Shown: piece after piece, positions 46,093-54,254 of the stretch | How the letters are laid out: each line of letters opens with the position of its first letter | Numbering within the stretch: the stretch's first letter is position 1 | Origin: Mesorhizobium sp. WSM2240 | GTDB lineage: Bacteria; Pseudomonadota; Alphaproteobacteria; Rhizobiales; Rhizobiaceae | Reading direction: 5' to 3' | Length of the DNA stretch: 64,000 bases | NCBI RefSeq assembly: GCF_040438645.1 | Contig: NZ_CP159253.1 | Coordinates: forward strand, 620,001-684,000 | The notes under the pieces: generated by a model | What the model was told of the DNA's origin: nothing | Database searches by the model: none | Seen by the model: only the letters and a program-made list of their open reading frames with translations | Translations under genes and position numbers: made by a program

Positions 46093-46833
46093 TCACGTGT
46101 TGTTGTTGGTGGGCGCGCCGGCAACCGCTTCATCGATTGAGGCATGGTTTTTGTAGCCGAAGGCGGGAACGGCAATATCGCGCTGCTTCGTCTTTCCCTC
46201 CCCATCGGCCTTGGCCTTCGAGAACTTCACCGTCCAGCGCGCGTCGCGGTCCTTCTGTCGCAGTTTGGCTGGTTTGTTCTTCCATTCCTCCGGCACCTTG
46301 TCCGCCTTGATGTCGGCCTTTTCAGCATCGGAATTGCGCTGCTTCGGCGCCGCCACGATGGTGGCATCGACGATCTGGCCACCCATGGCCAGGTAGCCAG
46401 CCTTCGTGAGGTGCTTGTCAAAGCGGGCGAACAGGTTCTCCACCGCGCGGGCCTGCGTGAGGTGCTCCCTAAACAACCAGATCGTCTTGGCATCCGGCAC
46501 CTTGTCGCCGAGCCCCAGCCCGAGAAAGCGCATGAAGGACAGCCGGTCCTGAATCTGGAATTCGGCCTGGTCGTCAGACAGCCCATAAAGCGCCTGCAGA
46601 ACCAGGACCTTGAACATCATCACCGGATCGTACGGCGGTCGGCCACCCTTGGCGCCATCGGAGCGCTTCAGCGCCTTGGCCACCGGCTTGCGGAATACAT
46701 CCCACGGAACCACTGCATTCAGCTTCTCCAGCGGATCACCCGCTTCGCTCAGCCGCACATAGCGCTCATCAATGTCCCAGAACCCTGCCTGTCCCCGCAT
46801 CGCCTGCCTCCGCAAATCAATGCCAGGATTCAA
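46093..46833 (-). pseudogene. IS5-family transposase, 3' truncated
   Basis: 246 residues: MRGQAGFWDIDERYVRLSEA, RPPYDPVMMFKVLVLQALYG, FMRFLGLGLGDKVPDAKTIW and LAMGGQIVDATIVAAPKQRN (first catalytic Asp), then FGYKNHASID. In intact relatives the protein continues past GYKNHxxID with the second Asp and Glu; here it ends in an unrelated AVAGAPTNNNT. The right side still has the normal upstream region to about 46860. A defective remnant of an IS5 (IS903/IS1031-like) element. Confidence 0.88.
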
Positions 46834-46881
46834 TCAAAATCGCGGTCCAAAGGCGAGGGTTTTTAGAGATGTCCGGTTGCG

Positions 46882-46980
46882 TAATGTGGCTTTGGTAGAG
46901 ATGTGGCGTCGGCCGCCGCGGGCCAGAGACGGCAGGCCGGTATGGATGCCGAGCGCCACATCTCTACCGAAGCTACATTA
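46882..46980. repeat. ~100-bp imperfect inverted repeat next to the IS5 remnant
   Basis: The left arm, TAATGTGGCTTTGGTAGAG, then ATGTGGCG (46882-46908), is repeated as its complement at ~46953-46980 (TAATGTAGCTTCGGTAGAG on the other strand), with 25 of 27 positions matching. About 40 bases lie between. The structure would fold into a long hairpin. It may be a small non-autonomous element or a relic of the IS5 end. Confidence 0.7.
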
Positions 46981-47087
46981 TGCATCAAATGTGTTCGAGC
47001 ACATTTAATGCGGGAATTCCGCTCGTCCGGATCTGTGCGGGGGGGGGCCCAGCATGGGCATCCCTACCGCGATAGCTGCCTGCCCTG

Positions 47088-47498
47088 CTACGCGGCAAAC
47101 AATAGCTCCGCGCGAGTGACGACGGCTGCACCTAGTTCGCTCGATTCACGTCGTTGGAGATTAAACCGAACCGAGACGCAGCTCTCCACCGCAGCAGTCT
47201 CACCATTGGACGAATTCGTCATGACGTGCCGAATCGTGACCGAACTTCTCCCAATTTTTGTGACCGAAGACCGGATTTTGAGAATGGTTCCTGCGCTCAC
47301 CTCCGCGCGAAAATCGGTCTCGGTCCTGACGTCTGCCCATCCAAGGGAGCCTTGGCGGTCATCAACATCTAAGAACCGCAAGACGACCAATGTAGCGTCG
47401 TCGAACATGGCCGCGTAAAATCGGCGGTTCATATGACCAAACTCGTCGCACATCCATGGCTGCGCGACGGCAATAAAAATATCTATCTCGTTAATCAA
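47088..47498 (-). CDS. Hot-dog fold acyl-CoA thioesterase (4HBT type)
   Basis: A 136-residue thioesterase: VAQPWMCDEFGHMNRRFYAA has the D-x-x-GHMN active-site pattern of the 4-hydroxybenzoyl-CoA thioesterase group, followed by GWADVRTETDFRAEVSAGT and a beta strand-rich end. It starts with TTG (47498) preceded by GGGAGGAA. It hydrolyses an acyl-CoA to the free acid in the cytoplasm; the substrate cannot be read from sequence. A similar enzyme, betainyl-CoA thioesterase, works after a BKACE enzyme in carnitine breakdown. Its position next to the BKACE operon and the GntR-2 gene suggests it hydrolyses the acyl-CoA left by the BKACE step. Same strand as GntR-2, 410 bases downstream. Confidence 0.8.
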   Translation of the reverse strand: MINEIDIFIAVAQPWMCDEFGHMNRRFYAAMFDDATLVVLRFLDVDDRQGSLGWADVRTETDFRAEVSAGTILKIRSSVTKIGRSSVTIRHVMTNSSNGETAAVESCVSVRFNLQRRESSELGAAVVTRAELLFAA

Positions 47499-47907
47499 AA
47501 TATTCCTCCCTACGGAATTGTCGTATCGTCAGGATAACCCGGCTTGGCCATTCACTCTGACACCGCTGAATTAGTCATGGGCAGCGAGGATGCTAGCTTC
47601 ACTTTGAATCGCGCCCACTCACCTTTTCGGACTACCCGCTCTGAGTTACCCGAGAAGCAATGCCCAACCGAAACAGCGGCAGGTATCGCGTGAAAGGAGG
47701 CTGGCGAGTCCTAATGAGCGACGACGGGCATCGGAATGCCTGAGCCCCAACTCGCCCGACGCCGAGGGTCACTCGCTACCAGCGTCGATCCATATCATCC
47801 CACCGCCAAGCACCGTCCCTCGCAACGCGCGGGTCGTTTTATAATTCTGCCATATGCGTTCGTCCTTCTGGAGATCAACGCATAACCCAGGAATTGCGGT
47901 CCAAGTG
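47499..47907. other. Spacer between GntR-2 and the thioesterase gene
   Basis: About 410 bases with no convincing gene on either strand. It may hold a separate promoter for the thioesterase gene; I see no copy of the TTTGATC palindrome here. Confidence 0.4.
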
Positions 47908-48624
47908 TTACGGTGCGCTCGATCTAGAGCTGTGCGCTTTCTGTATTTTTGTAGACAAAGCTGTCGCGATAGCATCCCCAGCTTCCTGCAGGTCGGCGAC
48001 TAGGTTCTGAACAGCTGTGGCGCTGTCGCCCAATCTCACGGCGGCAATTATTTTTGCGTGATGCCGATGCCCGGAGAACGACATTGGAGTCGCCTTCAAC
48101 AGGCTCAACAAAGGCCCATAACGCATCCAAAGCAATTCAATCAGGTTCACAAGTTCAGGATTTCCGCATCGTTCATACAGCGAAAAATGAAACTTGTGAT
48201 TCAGTTGCAGATACGCCCGCGTCCCTAATGCGCCACGCTCCGCTTCAGTGTCCATGCGGGTATTTATCTGGGCCAGCTGATCGGCAAGCCCGTTCTCGCC
48301 GCGCTCGATTGTCATCGCCACCGCTTTGCCTTCAAGATCTGTTCGAAGGGTAAGCAGATTGCGAAGACGCTCAACGCTCGCTTCGGGAATGAAGGGAGTT
48401 CGCCTCGTCTCGGCCTGCAGCGCGCGAGCCATGACAAGTCTATTGAGGGCCTCTCGAACCGGCATGTGGCTTGTGCCGAATGCGGTGGCCAGGTCATCGA
48501 GCTTCAGCTTCTGACCAGGTGCAAACTCGGCCATCATGATTGAACGAGTTAGCTCTGCATAAACATGTTCCAAATCTGAGTTTCTTGGCCGCGGCCGAAG
48601 CACCTGAAACTTGGTCCCTGGCAT
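47908..48624 (-). CDS. GntR/FadR-type regulator of the catabolic operon (GntR-2)
   Basis: 238 residues from ATG 48624, which has AGGAGTGAAA just before it; longer frames upstream would start inside the palindrome and are unlikely. Winged helix: EHVYAELTRSIMMAEFAPGQ, LKLDDLATAFGTSHMPVREA, LNRLVMARAL. FCD domain: YLQLNHKFHFSLYERCGNPE, MRYGPLLSLLKATPMSFSGH and RHHAKIIAAVRLGDSATAVQ. It is divergent from hyuA, with two identical palindromes in the 171-base gap, so it probably represses both itself and the operon until a pathway compound binds. It is closely similar to GntR-1 (37078-37803). Confidence 0.9.
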   Translation of the reverse strand: MPGTKFQVLRPRPRNSDLEHVYAELTRSIMMAEFAPGQKLKLDDLATAFGTSHMPVREALNRLVMARALQAETRRTPFIPEASVERLRNLLTLRTDLEGKAVAMTIERGENGLADQLAQINTRMDTEAERGALGTRAYLQLNHKFHFSLYERCGNPELVNLIELLWMRYGPLLSLLKATPMSFSGHRHHAKIIAAVRLGDSATAVQNLVADLQEAGDAIATALSTKIQKAHSSRSSAP

Positions 48625-48675
48625 TTTCACTCCTGATCTCCATGACACGGATGTGAGCATAACGCTAATAATATG

Positions 48676-48692
48676 TTTGATCAACGATCAAA
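48676..48692. promoter_or_regulatory. Operator palindrome 1 (GntR-2)
   Basis: TTTGATCAACGATCAAA, a perfect 7-bp inverted repeat around AAC, 52 bases upstream of the GntR-2 start. The odd spacing with three central bases fits FadR-subfamily operators. An identical copy lies at 48764-48780. Confidence 0.75.
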
Positions 48693-48735
48693 AATGGTTA
48701 GGTGCCGTGCCTTTGATCTCTCGTGAAAAACAGGA

Positions 48736-48741
48736 TTGACA
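48736..48741 (+). promoter_or_regulatory. Possible -35 element of the hyuA operon
   Basis: TTGACA, a full match to the sigma-70 -35 consensus, 55 bases before the hyuA start. The -10 expected 17 bases on (AATTCT, 48759-48764) is poor and touches operator 2, so activity would be directly affected by bound regulator. Confidence 0.35.
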
Positions 48742-48763
48742 CAAGTTATTTAATAAGCAATTC

Positions 48764-48780
48764 TTTGATCAACGATCAAA
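48764..48780. promoter_or_regulatory. Operator palindrome 2 (GntR-2)
   Basis: A second TTTGATCAACGATCAAA, identical over all 17 bases, ending 15 bases before the hyuA ATG and just ahead of its ribosome binding site (AAAAGGGGAA). Binding here should block transcription of the operon. The two sites are 88 bases apart centre to centre, about eight helical turns, which would allow looping. Confidence 0.8.
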
Positions 48781-48795
48781 AAAAGGGGAACTGGA

Positions 48796-50805
48796 ATGTG
48801 GAAAGTTGGTATTGATGTAGGAGGGACTTTCACGGACCTCTTCGCGGTCAACAGGGCGACCGGCGAAGAGCGAACCGGTAAAGTTCTGACGACCCCTGAG
48901 GAAAGGTCCCGCGGTGTCTTGAGCGCCATCGCAAATGCCGGCATCGCACCGAATGAAATTGAGCTGCTTGTCCACGGCACTACGACGGCGACCAACGCGC
49001 TGATCGAGCGCACCTTCCCGGATGCTGCGATGATCACGACGGAAGGCTTTCGCGACGTGCTCGAAATCGGCCGAATGCACCGCGAACATCTTTATCGGCC
49101 CTATCAAACCAAGCCTGAGCCTCTGATCCGTCGTCGGCATCGCTACACGATCAACGAAAGAACCAATGCGTTGGGGAAGGTTGAGAAGGAAATTGATGGT
49201 GCAGAGCTTCAGCCCATTGTCGAGGCCATCGCAGCGGCAGGCATCAAGTCCGTGGCTATCTGCTTGATCAACTCCTACGCGAACCCGGCAAACGAGCGTA
49301 AGGTCGCAGAAATCATCACGGCGGCGTTGCCCGGCGTGCGGGCAGTTCCCTCCGCGGATGTCAAGCCGGTGTTCCGAGAGCACACGCGCTTCACGCTGGC
49401 TTCGGTTAGAGCTACGATCCTACCGGTGATGGCCGACTATTTCGAGCGTCTTGAGGCCCGGCTCCGTGAAGCGGAATTTACCGGCAATCTCATGATCCTG
49501 AAGAGCAATGGCGGGATGATGTCCGTCAACCAGGCTCGTCTCCGTGTCGAGGAACTGGTGGAGTCGGGGCCTGCGGGCGGCGTCGGATATGCGTCCGAGA
49601 TAGCGCACACTGCGAGCTCGGTGAACATCATTCATACCGACATGGGCGGAACGAGCTTCGACGCGTCCATCGTCGAGGATGGCCAAGGCCTCATCACCCG
49701 CGAATATGAAATAGAGTTCGACATTCCGGTCGCAGTGCCGATGCTTGATATCCGCTCAATCGGCGCCGGTGGGGGGTCGATCGGCTGGATTGACAGCGGT
49801 GGCTCACTCCGCGTCGGCCCCATGTCCGCAAGTTCGGTTCCCGGGCCTGCCTGCTATGGGCGAGGTGGAACGCGGCCGACGATCACGGACGCAAATCTGG
49901 TGCTCGGCAGGATTAGCCCAGACCTTTCGGGTAAATTCAAGCTGGACGTGGTAGCGGCTCGCGCAGCCGTAGAGACCGTTTCGTCTCAGTTGAAACTTAG
50001 CATCGAGGAATGTGCCGAAGGCATGCTGCGGATCGCGACTGAGGCTATGGCACAAGCCGTCAAGCTTGTCCTTGCGTCTCGCGGCCGAGATCCTCGCGAT
50101 TTCGCGCTTGCGAGTTTTGGCGGAGCAGGACCGCTGCACACGTGCGCAGTCGCCGAGGCGCTCGGCACGCCGACGGTCATCGTCCCCAGATACTCCGGTG
50201 TTGCCTCTGCTTATGGAGCGCTGCGACTGGCAATCAAGCACGACGAAGAAGTTTTCTACTACGCCCCGCTCGTCGCCAAGGAGCTCGATGAAATCGGCCT
50301 CCGCTTGAAGAACCTGGGTGATGCAGCCGTCGAAGCCCTTCTTGGGCAGGGCGCCAGCGCAGACGGCGTGCAGGTTAGCTTCGTGATGCGCATGCGGTAT
50401 GCGGGTCAGACTTTCGAAGTGGACGTCGTGCAGGACCGGGGTGCTATCGAGCGACGCGACCTTGATCGCCTGGCTGAGGCCTTCCACGGTGCGCACAAGA
50501 GAGAGTTCGGTGTCCGGTCGGACGATTTCCCCGTGGAGATTGTCGCACTGGCAGTGACGGCGGAAGCGCCATCACCCGCTGGCATTCTGCAATCTAGTAC
50601 GAGTTCCGCGATCGGCTCGCCACGTCAGGCTGAACGCAAGGTCTGGTTTGGCGGCTGGACCGACAGCCTGGTTCACGACGCCGCCGGCGCGGTCGAGGTC
50701 AGCGGCCCCGCTCTCATTGAAGATCCGCACACCAGCATCGTCATTCCACCGGGTTGGGTGGCACGCTTTGACTACGCCCGCAACTGCATTTTGGAGAGGT
50801 CATAA
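48796..50805 (+). CDS. hyuA: Hydantoinase/oxoprolinase subunit A (HyuA-type)
   Basis: A 669-residue ATP-binding subunit of the HyuA/5-oxoprolinase N family. ASKHA-fold motifs are clear: KVGIDVGGTFTDLFAVN at the start, VHGTTTATNALIERTF, LVESGPAGGVGYASEIAH, HTDMGGTSFDASIVEDG, and GRDPRDFALASFGGAGPLHT. With HyuB it hydrolyses cyclic amides (hydantoins, 5-oxoproline, lactams) at the cost of ATP; related pairs carboxylate acetone or acetophenone, but those have an extra small subunit not seen here. The ribosome binding site is GGGGA 7 bases upstream. It is the first gene of the operon, behind operator 2. The stop overlaps the hyuB start (TAATG). Confidence 0.92.
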   Translation: MWKVGIDVGGTFTDLFAVNRATGEERTGKVLTTPEERSRGVLSAIANAGIAPNEIELLVHGTTTATNALIERTFPDAAMITTEGFRDVLEIGRMHREHLYRPYQTKPEPLIRRRHRYTINERTNALGKVEKEIDGAELQPIVEAIAAAGIKSVAICLINSYANPANERKVAEIITAALPGVRAVPSADVKPVFREHTRFTLASVRATILPVMADYFERLEARLREAEFTGNLMILKSNGGMMSVNQARLRVEELVESGPAGGVGYASEIAHTASSVNIIHTDMGGTSFDASIVEDGQGLITREYEIEFDIPVAVPMLDIRSIGAGGGSIGWIDSGGSLRVGPMSASSVPGPACYGRGGTRPTITDANLVLGRISPDLSGKFKLDVVAARAAVETVSSQLKLSIEECAEGMLRIATEAMAQAVKLVLASRGRDPRDFALASFGGAGPLHTCAVAEALGTPTVIVPRYSGVASAYGALRLAIKHDEEVFYYAPLVAKELDEIGLRLKNLGDAAVEALLGQGASADGVQVSFVMRMRYAGQTFEVDVVQDRGAIERRDLDRLAEAFHGAHKREFGVRSDDFPVEIVALAVTAEAPSPAGILQSSTSSAIGSPRQAERKVWFGGWTDSLVHDAAGAVEVSGPALIEDPHTSIVIPPGWVARFDYARNCILERS

Positions 50806-52559
50806 TGGTTACCTCAATCGACCCAATCACGTTCGAAGTGCTTCGCAACACGTTCGAGCATGTTTGCCGCCGCATGACGGTGATTCTGCAGAAGTCATCC
50901 TTCTCGCCGATCCTTTCGGAAAATCTCGACTTTTCGAACGCGATCTATGACCCCGCGCTGCGTCTGGTCGGTCAGACTGCAAACTGCCCCGTTCATCTGG
51001 CGGCGATGCATTTCAGCGTCCAGGCCGTGGCGCGGAAGTTCGGCATCGAGACGCTTCGGCCGGGTGATGTGGTGGTGCTGAATGACCCCTATGACGGCGG
51101 CACCCACATCAACGATGTGACGCTGACCATGCCTGTCTTTTATGAAGACATGCTTATCGGTTTCGCGGTAAGCCGCGGTCACTGGATGGATCTTGGGGGG
51201 GGCGGGCCTGGTGGCCAGGGCTTCGGGACGCACGTCGCCGGTGAAGGGCTTCGGCTTCCCCCACTGAAGCTCTATCGCAACTATGAGGTCGATCCGGACC
51301 TTCTCGAAATCCTGCTGCGAAACACGCGCACGCCGCATTACATCCGCGGCGACCTGCAAGCCCACATGGGCGCTCTGCTGGCTGCCGAGGATGAACTCCA
51401 GGCTACCGCGCGCAAATACGGCCGCGCGACCCTGCTCCAGGGAATGGACGACATGATCCGCTACACCGAACGAATCGTTCGCGCAGAAATCGAAAAGATA
51501 CCGGATGGTGTCTACGAAGGCGCCGACTACGCGGATTCCGATGGCATCACCGATGCCAAGGTCTGGGCGCGCGTCAAGCTGACGGTATCGGGCTCAAACC
51601 TGCACGTTGATTTCGCGGGCAGCGATCCCCAGGTTGCCGGTGCGATCAATTCGCCGTTCGCGAACACAACCGCCGCCGTGTACACTGCTTTGCAGTTCTT
51701 CCTGGCGCCTGACGCTCCGCCGAATGCCGGCATGTTTGCGCCAATCACATTGAGCCTTCCGGATGACTGCTGGCTGAATGCGCGCTGGCCCGCTCCCGTC
51801 GTCGGCTGCACCACGGTAACCTCCGGCAAAGTGCAGAGCGCGATCTGGCAGGCGATGGCAAAGGCCATTCCCGATCTTGCGATCGCTCCTACATGCGCTG
51901 ATGCAAACTGGTTCGTTGCCGCGGTTCGCGGTCCCGGTGGGCGCATCGATGTCTTCTCGGACATCCCGGCGGGCGGCTGGGGCGGAACGCCGTACAATGA
52001 CGGGATGAATGTGACTCTGGATCCGTTGGGCAACTGCACCAACATGCCAGCGGAAGCGGCCGAGTTGCTTTACCCAGTCGTCGTCGAAGCCTTCGACCTT
52101 CGCCAGGATTCCGGCGGCCCGGGCGAGAACCGGGGCGGTCTGGGCGCGCGGTTCAAGTTCCGCTTTCTCAATGGCGGCGAGCTTTCGATCGAGACATCCA
52201 GAACCATCGAGGGAAGCCCTGGCGTAAACGGCGGCAGCATGAGTCCCGTTCAGGTGCTGGTGCAGGAATATGGCGATGGGCGCCGCGAGATCATCGGTGG
52301 CCCGAGGCCGGATGGCACCTGGCGCTCTCCGCTTCTGTCATCCCACAAATTCGGGCCGAACGAAGCATTCGAATTCCTGTCCACAGGTGGCGGCGGCTGG
52401 GGCGTTGCGCGCTCCCGAAATCCTGAGCGTGTCCGCGAAGACGTGATCGACGGCTACATTTCGGCGGAAGCCGCACGCCGGGACTACGGCGTGGCGATCG
52501 ACCCCAAAACTCTTGAAATTCTTTCAGACGAAACCTCCAAGCTGAGACAACAAGCATGA
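50805..52559 (+). CDS. hyuB: Hydantoinase/oxoprolinase subunit B (HyuB-type)
   Basis: A 584-residue partner of HyuA. The family start ITFEVLRNTFEHVCRRMTVI is followed by SENLDFSNAIYDPALRLVGQ, LRPGDVVVLNDPYDGGTHIN with conserved Asp/His, GHWMDLGGGGPGGQGFGTHV, and GGPGENRGGLGARFKFRFLN near the C terminus. Length and order are normal for the hydantoinase B family. Together with HyuA it would open a ring amide in an imported compound. Translationally coupled on both sides: one-base overlap with hyuA, four-base ATGA overlap with the BKACE gene. Confidence 0.92.
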   Translation: MVTSIDPITFEVLRNTFEHVCRRMTVILQKSSFSPILSENLDFSNAIYDPALRLVGQTANCPVHLAAMHFSVQAVARKFGIETLRPGDVVVLNDPYDGGTHINDVTLTMPVFYEDMLIGFAVSRGHWMDLGGGGPGGQGFGTHVAGEGLRLPPLKLYRNYEVDPDLLEILLRNTRTPHYIRGDLQAHMGALLAAEDELQATARKYGRATLLQGMDDMIRYTERIVRAEIEKIPDGVYEGADYADSDGITDAKVWARVKLTVSGSNLHVDFAGSDPQVAGAINSPFANTTAAVYTALQFFLAPDAPPNAGMFAPITLSLPDDCWLNARWPAPVVGCTTVTSGKVQSAIWQAMAKAIPDLAIAPTCADANWFVAAVRGPGGRIDVFSDIPAGGWGGTPYNDGMNVTLDPLGNCTNMPAEAAELLYPVVVEAFDLRQDSGGPGENRGGLGARFKFRFLNGGELSIETSRTIEGSPGVNGGSMSPVQVLVQEYGDGRREIIGGPRPDGTWRSPLLSSHKFGPNEAFEFLSTGGGGWGVARSRNPERVREDVIDGYISAEAARRDYGVAIDPKTLEILSDETSKLRQQA

Positions 52560-53446
52560 ACAACGAAATCTTTATCACCTGTGCCGTTACCGGCGCCGGG
52601 GCGGGCCCCAAGAAGAACCCGCATGTCCCCGTGACTCCAGAGCAGATCGCGGCCGACGTCTTGGCCGTTGCCGAAGCCGGAGCCGCGATCGCGCATGTCC
52701 ATGTTCGCGATCCGGAGACGACGGACGGAAGTCGCGATGTCAAACTCTATGCAGAAGTGCTTGAGCGCGTTCGTGACCGCAACAAGGACATCATCGTCAA
52801 CATGACGGCGGGCATGGGCGGCGACCTCGTTCTCGACGCCGAGTATCCGACCAAGGCCGTCGTTGGCACAGATCTCGTCAACCAGAAAACCCGGCTCCTC
52901 CACGTCGAGGCGCTGCGGCCCAACATCTGCACGCTCGACTGCGGCTCATACAACGTCGGTGAAGGCAATCTGGTCTACATTTCCACGCCCGAGCAAATTC
53001 GCGAAGGTGCGGCTTTGATCCGGGGTTACGGTGTAAAACCCGAGCTCGAGGTATTCGACCTCGGCCACCTTGACTTCGTCATGAAGCTCATCGGCGAAGG
53101 CGCGTTCGCCGAGCCTGCAATGATCCAATTTTGCCTGGGCGTGAATTGGGGCGCTCCGGCCACCACGACGGCAATGAAGGCCATGGCGGACGCAGCCCGC
53201 GGCGCCGACGTTGTCTGGTCCGCCTTCGGCGTTGGCCGCATGCAGATGCCGATGGTCGCCCAGGCCGTTCTGCTTGGTGGGAACGTGCGTGTCGGTCTCG
53301 AAGACAATATCTGGCTCGACCGGGGTGTTCCGGCGACGAATGTCGTGCTTGTGCAGCGTGCGCGCGAAATCGTCGAACGCATGGGTGTGCGGATTATGTC
53401 ATCCGCCGCGACCCGCGATCGCCTTGGATTGGGAGCAGCAGCATGA
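52556..53446 (+). CDS. Beta-keto acid cleavage enzyme (BKACE, DUF849)
   Basis: A 296-residue TIM-barrel enzyme of the BKACE (Kce-like) family. Zn-binding His pair in IAHVHVRDPET, PHVPVTPEQIAADVLAVAEA near the start, NMTAGMGGD, and GLEDNIWLDRGVPATN with the conserved Glu near the end. Family reaction: beta-keto acid plus acetyl-CoA gives acetoacetate plus the acyl-CoA of the remaining part. Known substrates include 3-keto-5-aminohexanoate (lysine fermentation) and dehydrocarnitine; specificity depends on a few pocket residues I cannot score here. An acetoacetyl-CoA synthetase at the end of the cluster and a thioesterase upstream fit the two products. ATGA overlaps on both sides. Confidence 0.92.
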   Translation: MNNEIFITCAVTGAGAGPKKNPHVPVTPEQIAADVLAVAEAGAAIAHVHVRDPETTDGSRDVKLYAEVLERVRDRNKDIIVNMTAGMGGDLVLDAEYPTKAVVGTDLVNQKTRLLHVEALRPNICTLDCGSYNVGEGNLVYISTPEQIREGAALIRGYGVKPELEVFDLGHLDFVMKLIGEGAFAEPAMIQFCLGVNWGAPATTTAMKAMADAARGADVVWSAFGVGRMQMPMVAQAVLLGGNVRVGLEDNIWLDRGVPATNVVLVQRAREIVERMGVRIMSSAATRDRLGLGAAA

Positions 53447-54219
53447 GCCCTCTCTCTGGCAAGCGCGCGATCATCACTGCCGGTGCCAGCGGTATTGGCA
53501 GGGTCGTCGCGAAGAAAATGATTGAAGCCGGTGCGCGGGTCGCAGTCTGTGACATTGATCCCGCTTCGGTTAGCTCGTTCTCCTCGGATTATCCCGAAGC
53601 CACTGCAGTCGTATGCGATGTGGCTGACCCCGCCAGCGTTCCGGCCGCTCTCCAGTCGATGCTCGCGGGATTGGGTGGCGGAGTGGACATCCTCTTCAAC
53701 AATGCCGGCATTGCCGGTCCGACGGCTGCGATCGAGGACGTCTCGCCCGAGGACTGGGCGCGAACGGTCGATGTCAATCTCACCGCCCAGTTCTTGTTCA
53801 TTCGCGGTGTGATGGCCGGGATGAAGACACAGCGGTCGGGGGTGATCCTCAACATGTCCTCGGCGGCAGGACGATTGGGCATGCCGATGAGGACGCCTTA
53901 CGCGGCAGCCAAGTGGGCCGTGATCGGCCTTACCCAATCGCTCGCGATGGAGGTCGGCCAGTTCGGCATCCGCGTGAACGCAATCCTTCCCGGCTCAGTC
54001 CGTGGGCCGCGCATGGAGCGAGTGATGTCCGCCCGAGCAGAACTTACCGGACGCCCGCTCGCCGAAATCGAGGCCGAGGAAGTGGCGACGATATCACTGG
54101 GTCGAATGATCGAACCTGAGGAAATTGCGGATCTGGCGGTTTTCGTCGCGTCCGATGCAGGCAGATCAATCTCGGGGCAGTCATTGGGTGTGTGCGGTAA
54201 CACCGAGATACTCAGGTAG
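53443..54219 (+). CDS. Short-chain dehydrogenase/reductase
   Basis: A 258-residue classical SDR: KRAIITAGASGIGRVVAKK (TGxxxGIG-like with A for G), DIDP after beta-2, ILFNNAGIAGPT, MSSAAGRLGMPMRTPYAAAK with the catalytic Ser and Tyr-x3-Lys, then LPGSVRGPRMERVM. The conserved Asp at the end of beta-2 (VAVCDID) suggests NAD over NADP. It would oxidise a secondary hydroxyl. Between ring opening and BKACE cleavage, the expected step is beta-hydroxy acid to beta-keto acid. Start ATG 53443 overlaps the BKACE stop by four bases; the frame open upstream to 53131 is read-through within the BKACE gene. Confidence 0.9.
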   Translation: MSPLSGKRAIITAGASGIGRVVAKKMIEAGARVAVCDIDPASVSSFSSDYPEATAVVCDVADPASVPAALQSMLAGLGGGVDILFNNAGIAGPTAAIEDVSPEDWARTVDVNLTAQFLFIRGVMAGMKTQRSGVILNMSSAAGRLGMPMRTPYAAAKWAVIGLTQSLAMEVGQFGIRVNAILPGSVRGPRMERVMSARAELTGRPLAEIEAEEVATISLGRMIEPEEIADLAVFVASDAGRSISGQSLGVCGNTEILR

Positions 54220-54254
54220 AAAAATTGGGGAACTTCAACACAGGGAGAAGTGAA

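Noticed and set aside
48676..48780. FixK/FNR boxes (TTGAT...ATCAA)
   Set aside because: The spacing is five central bases instead of four (15 bp instead of 14), and the sequence extends as a longer perfect palindrome next to a GntR gene, so a GntR operator is more likely.
48796..52559. Acetone or acetophenone carboxylase instead of HyuAB
   Set aside because: Acetoacetate use by the synthetase would fit acetone carboxylase, but the small third subunit is absent, the subunit sizes fit hydantoinase/oxoprolinase, and BKACE already explains acetoacetate.
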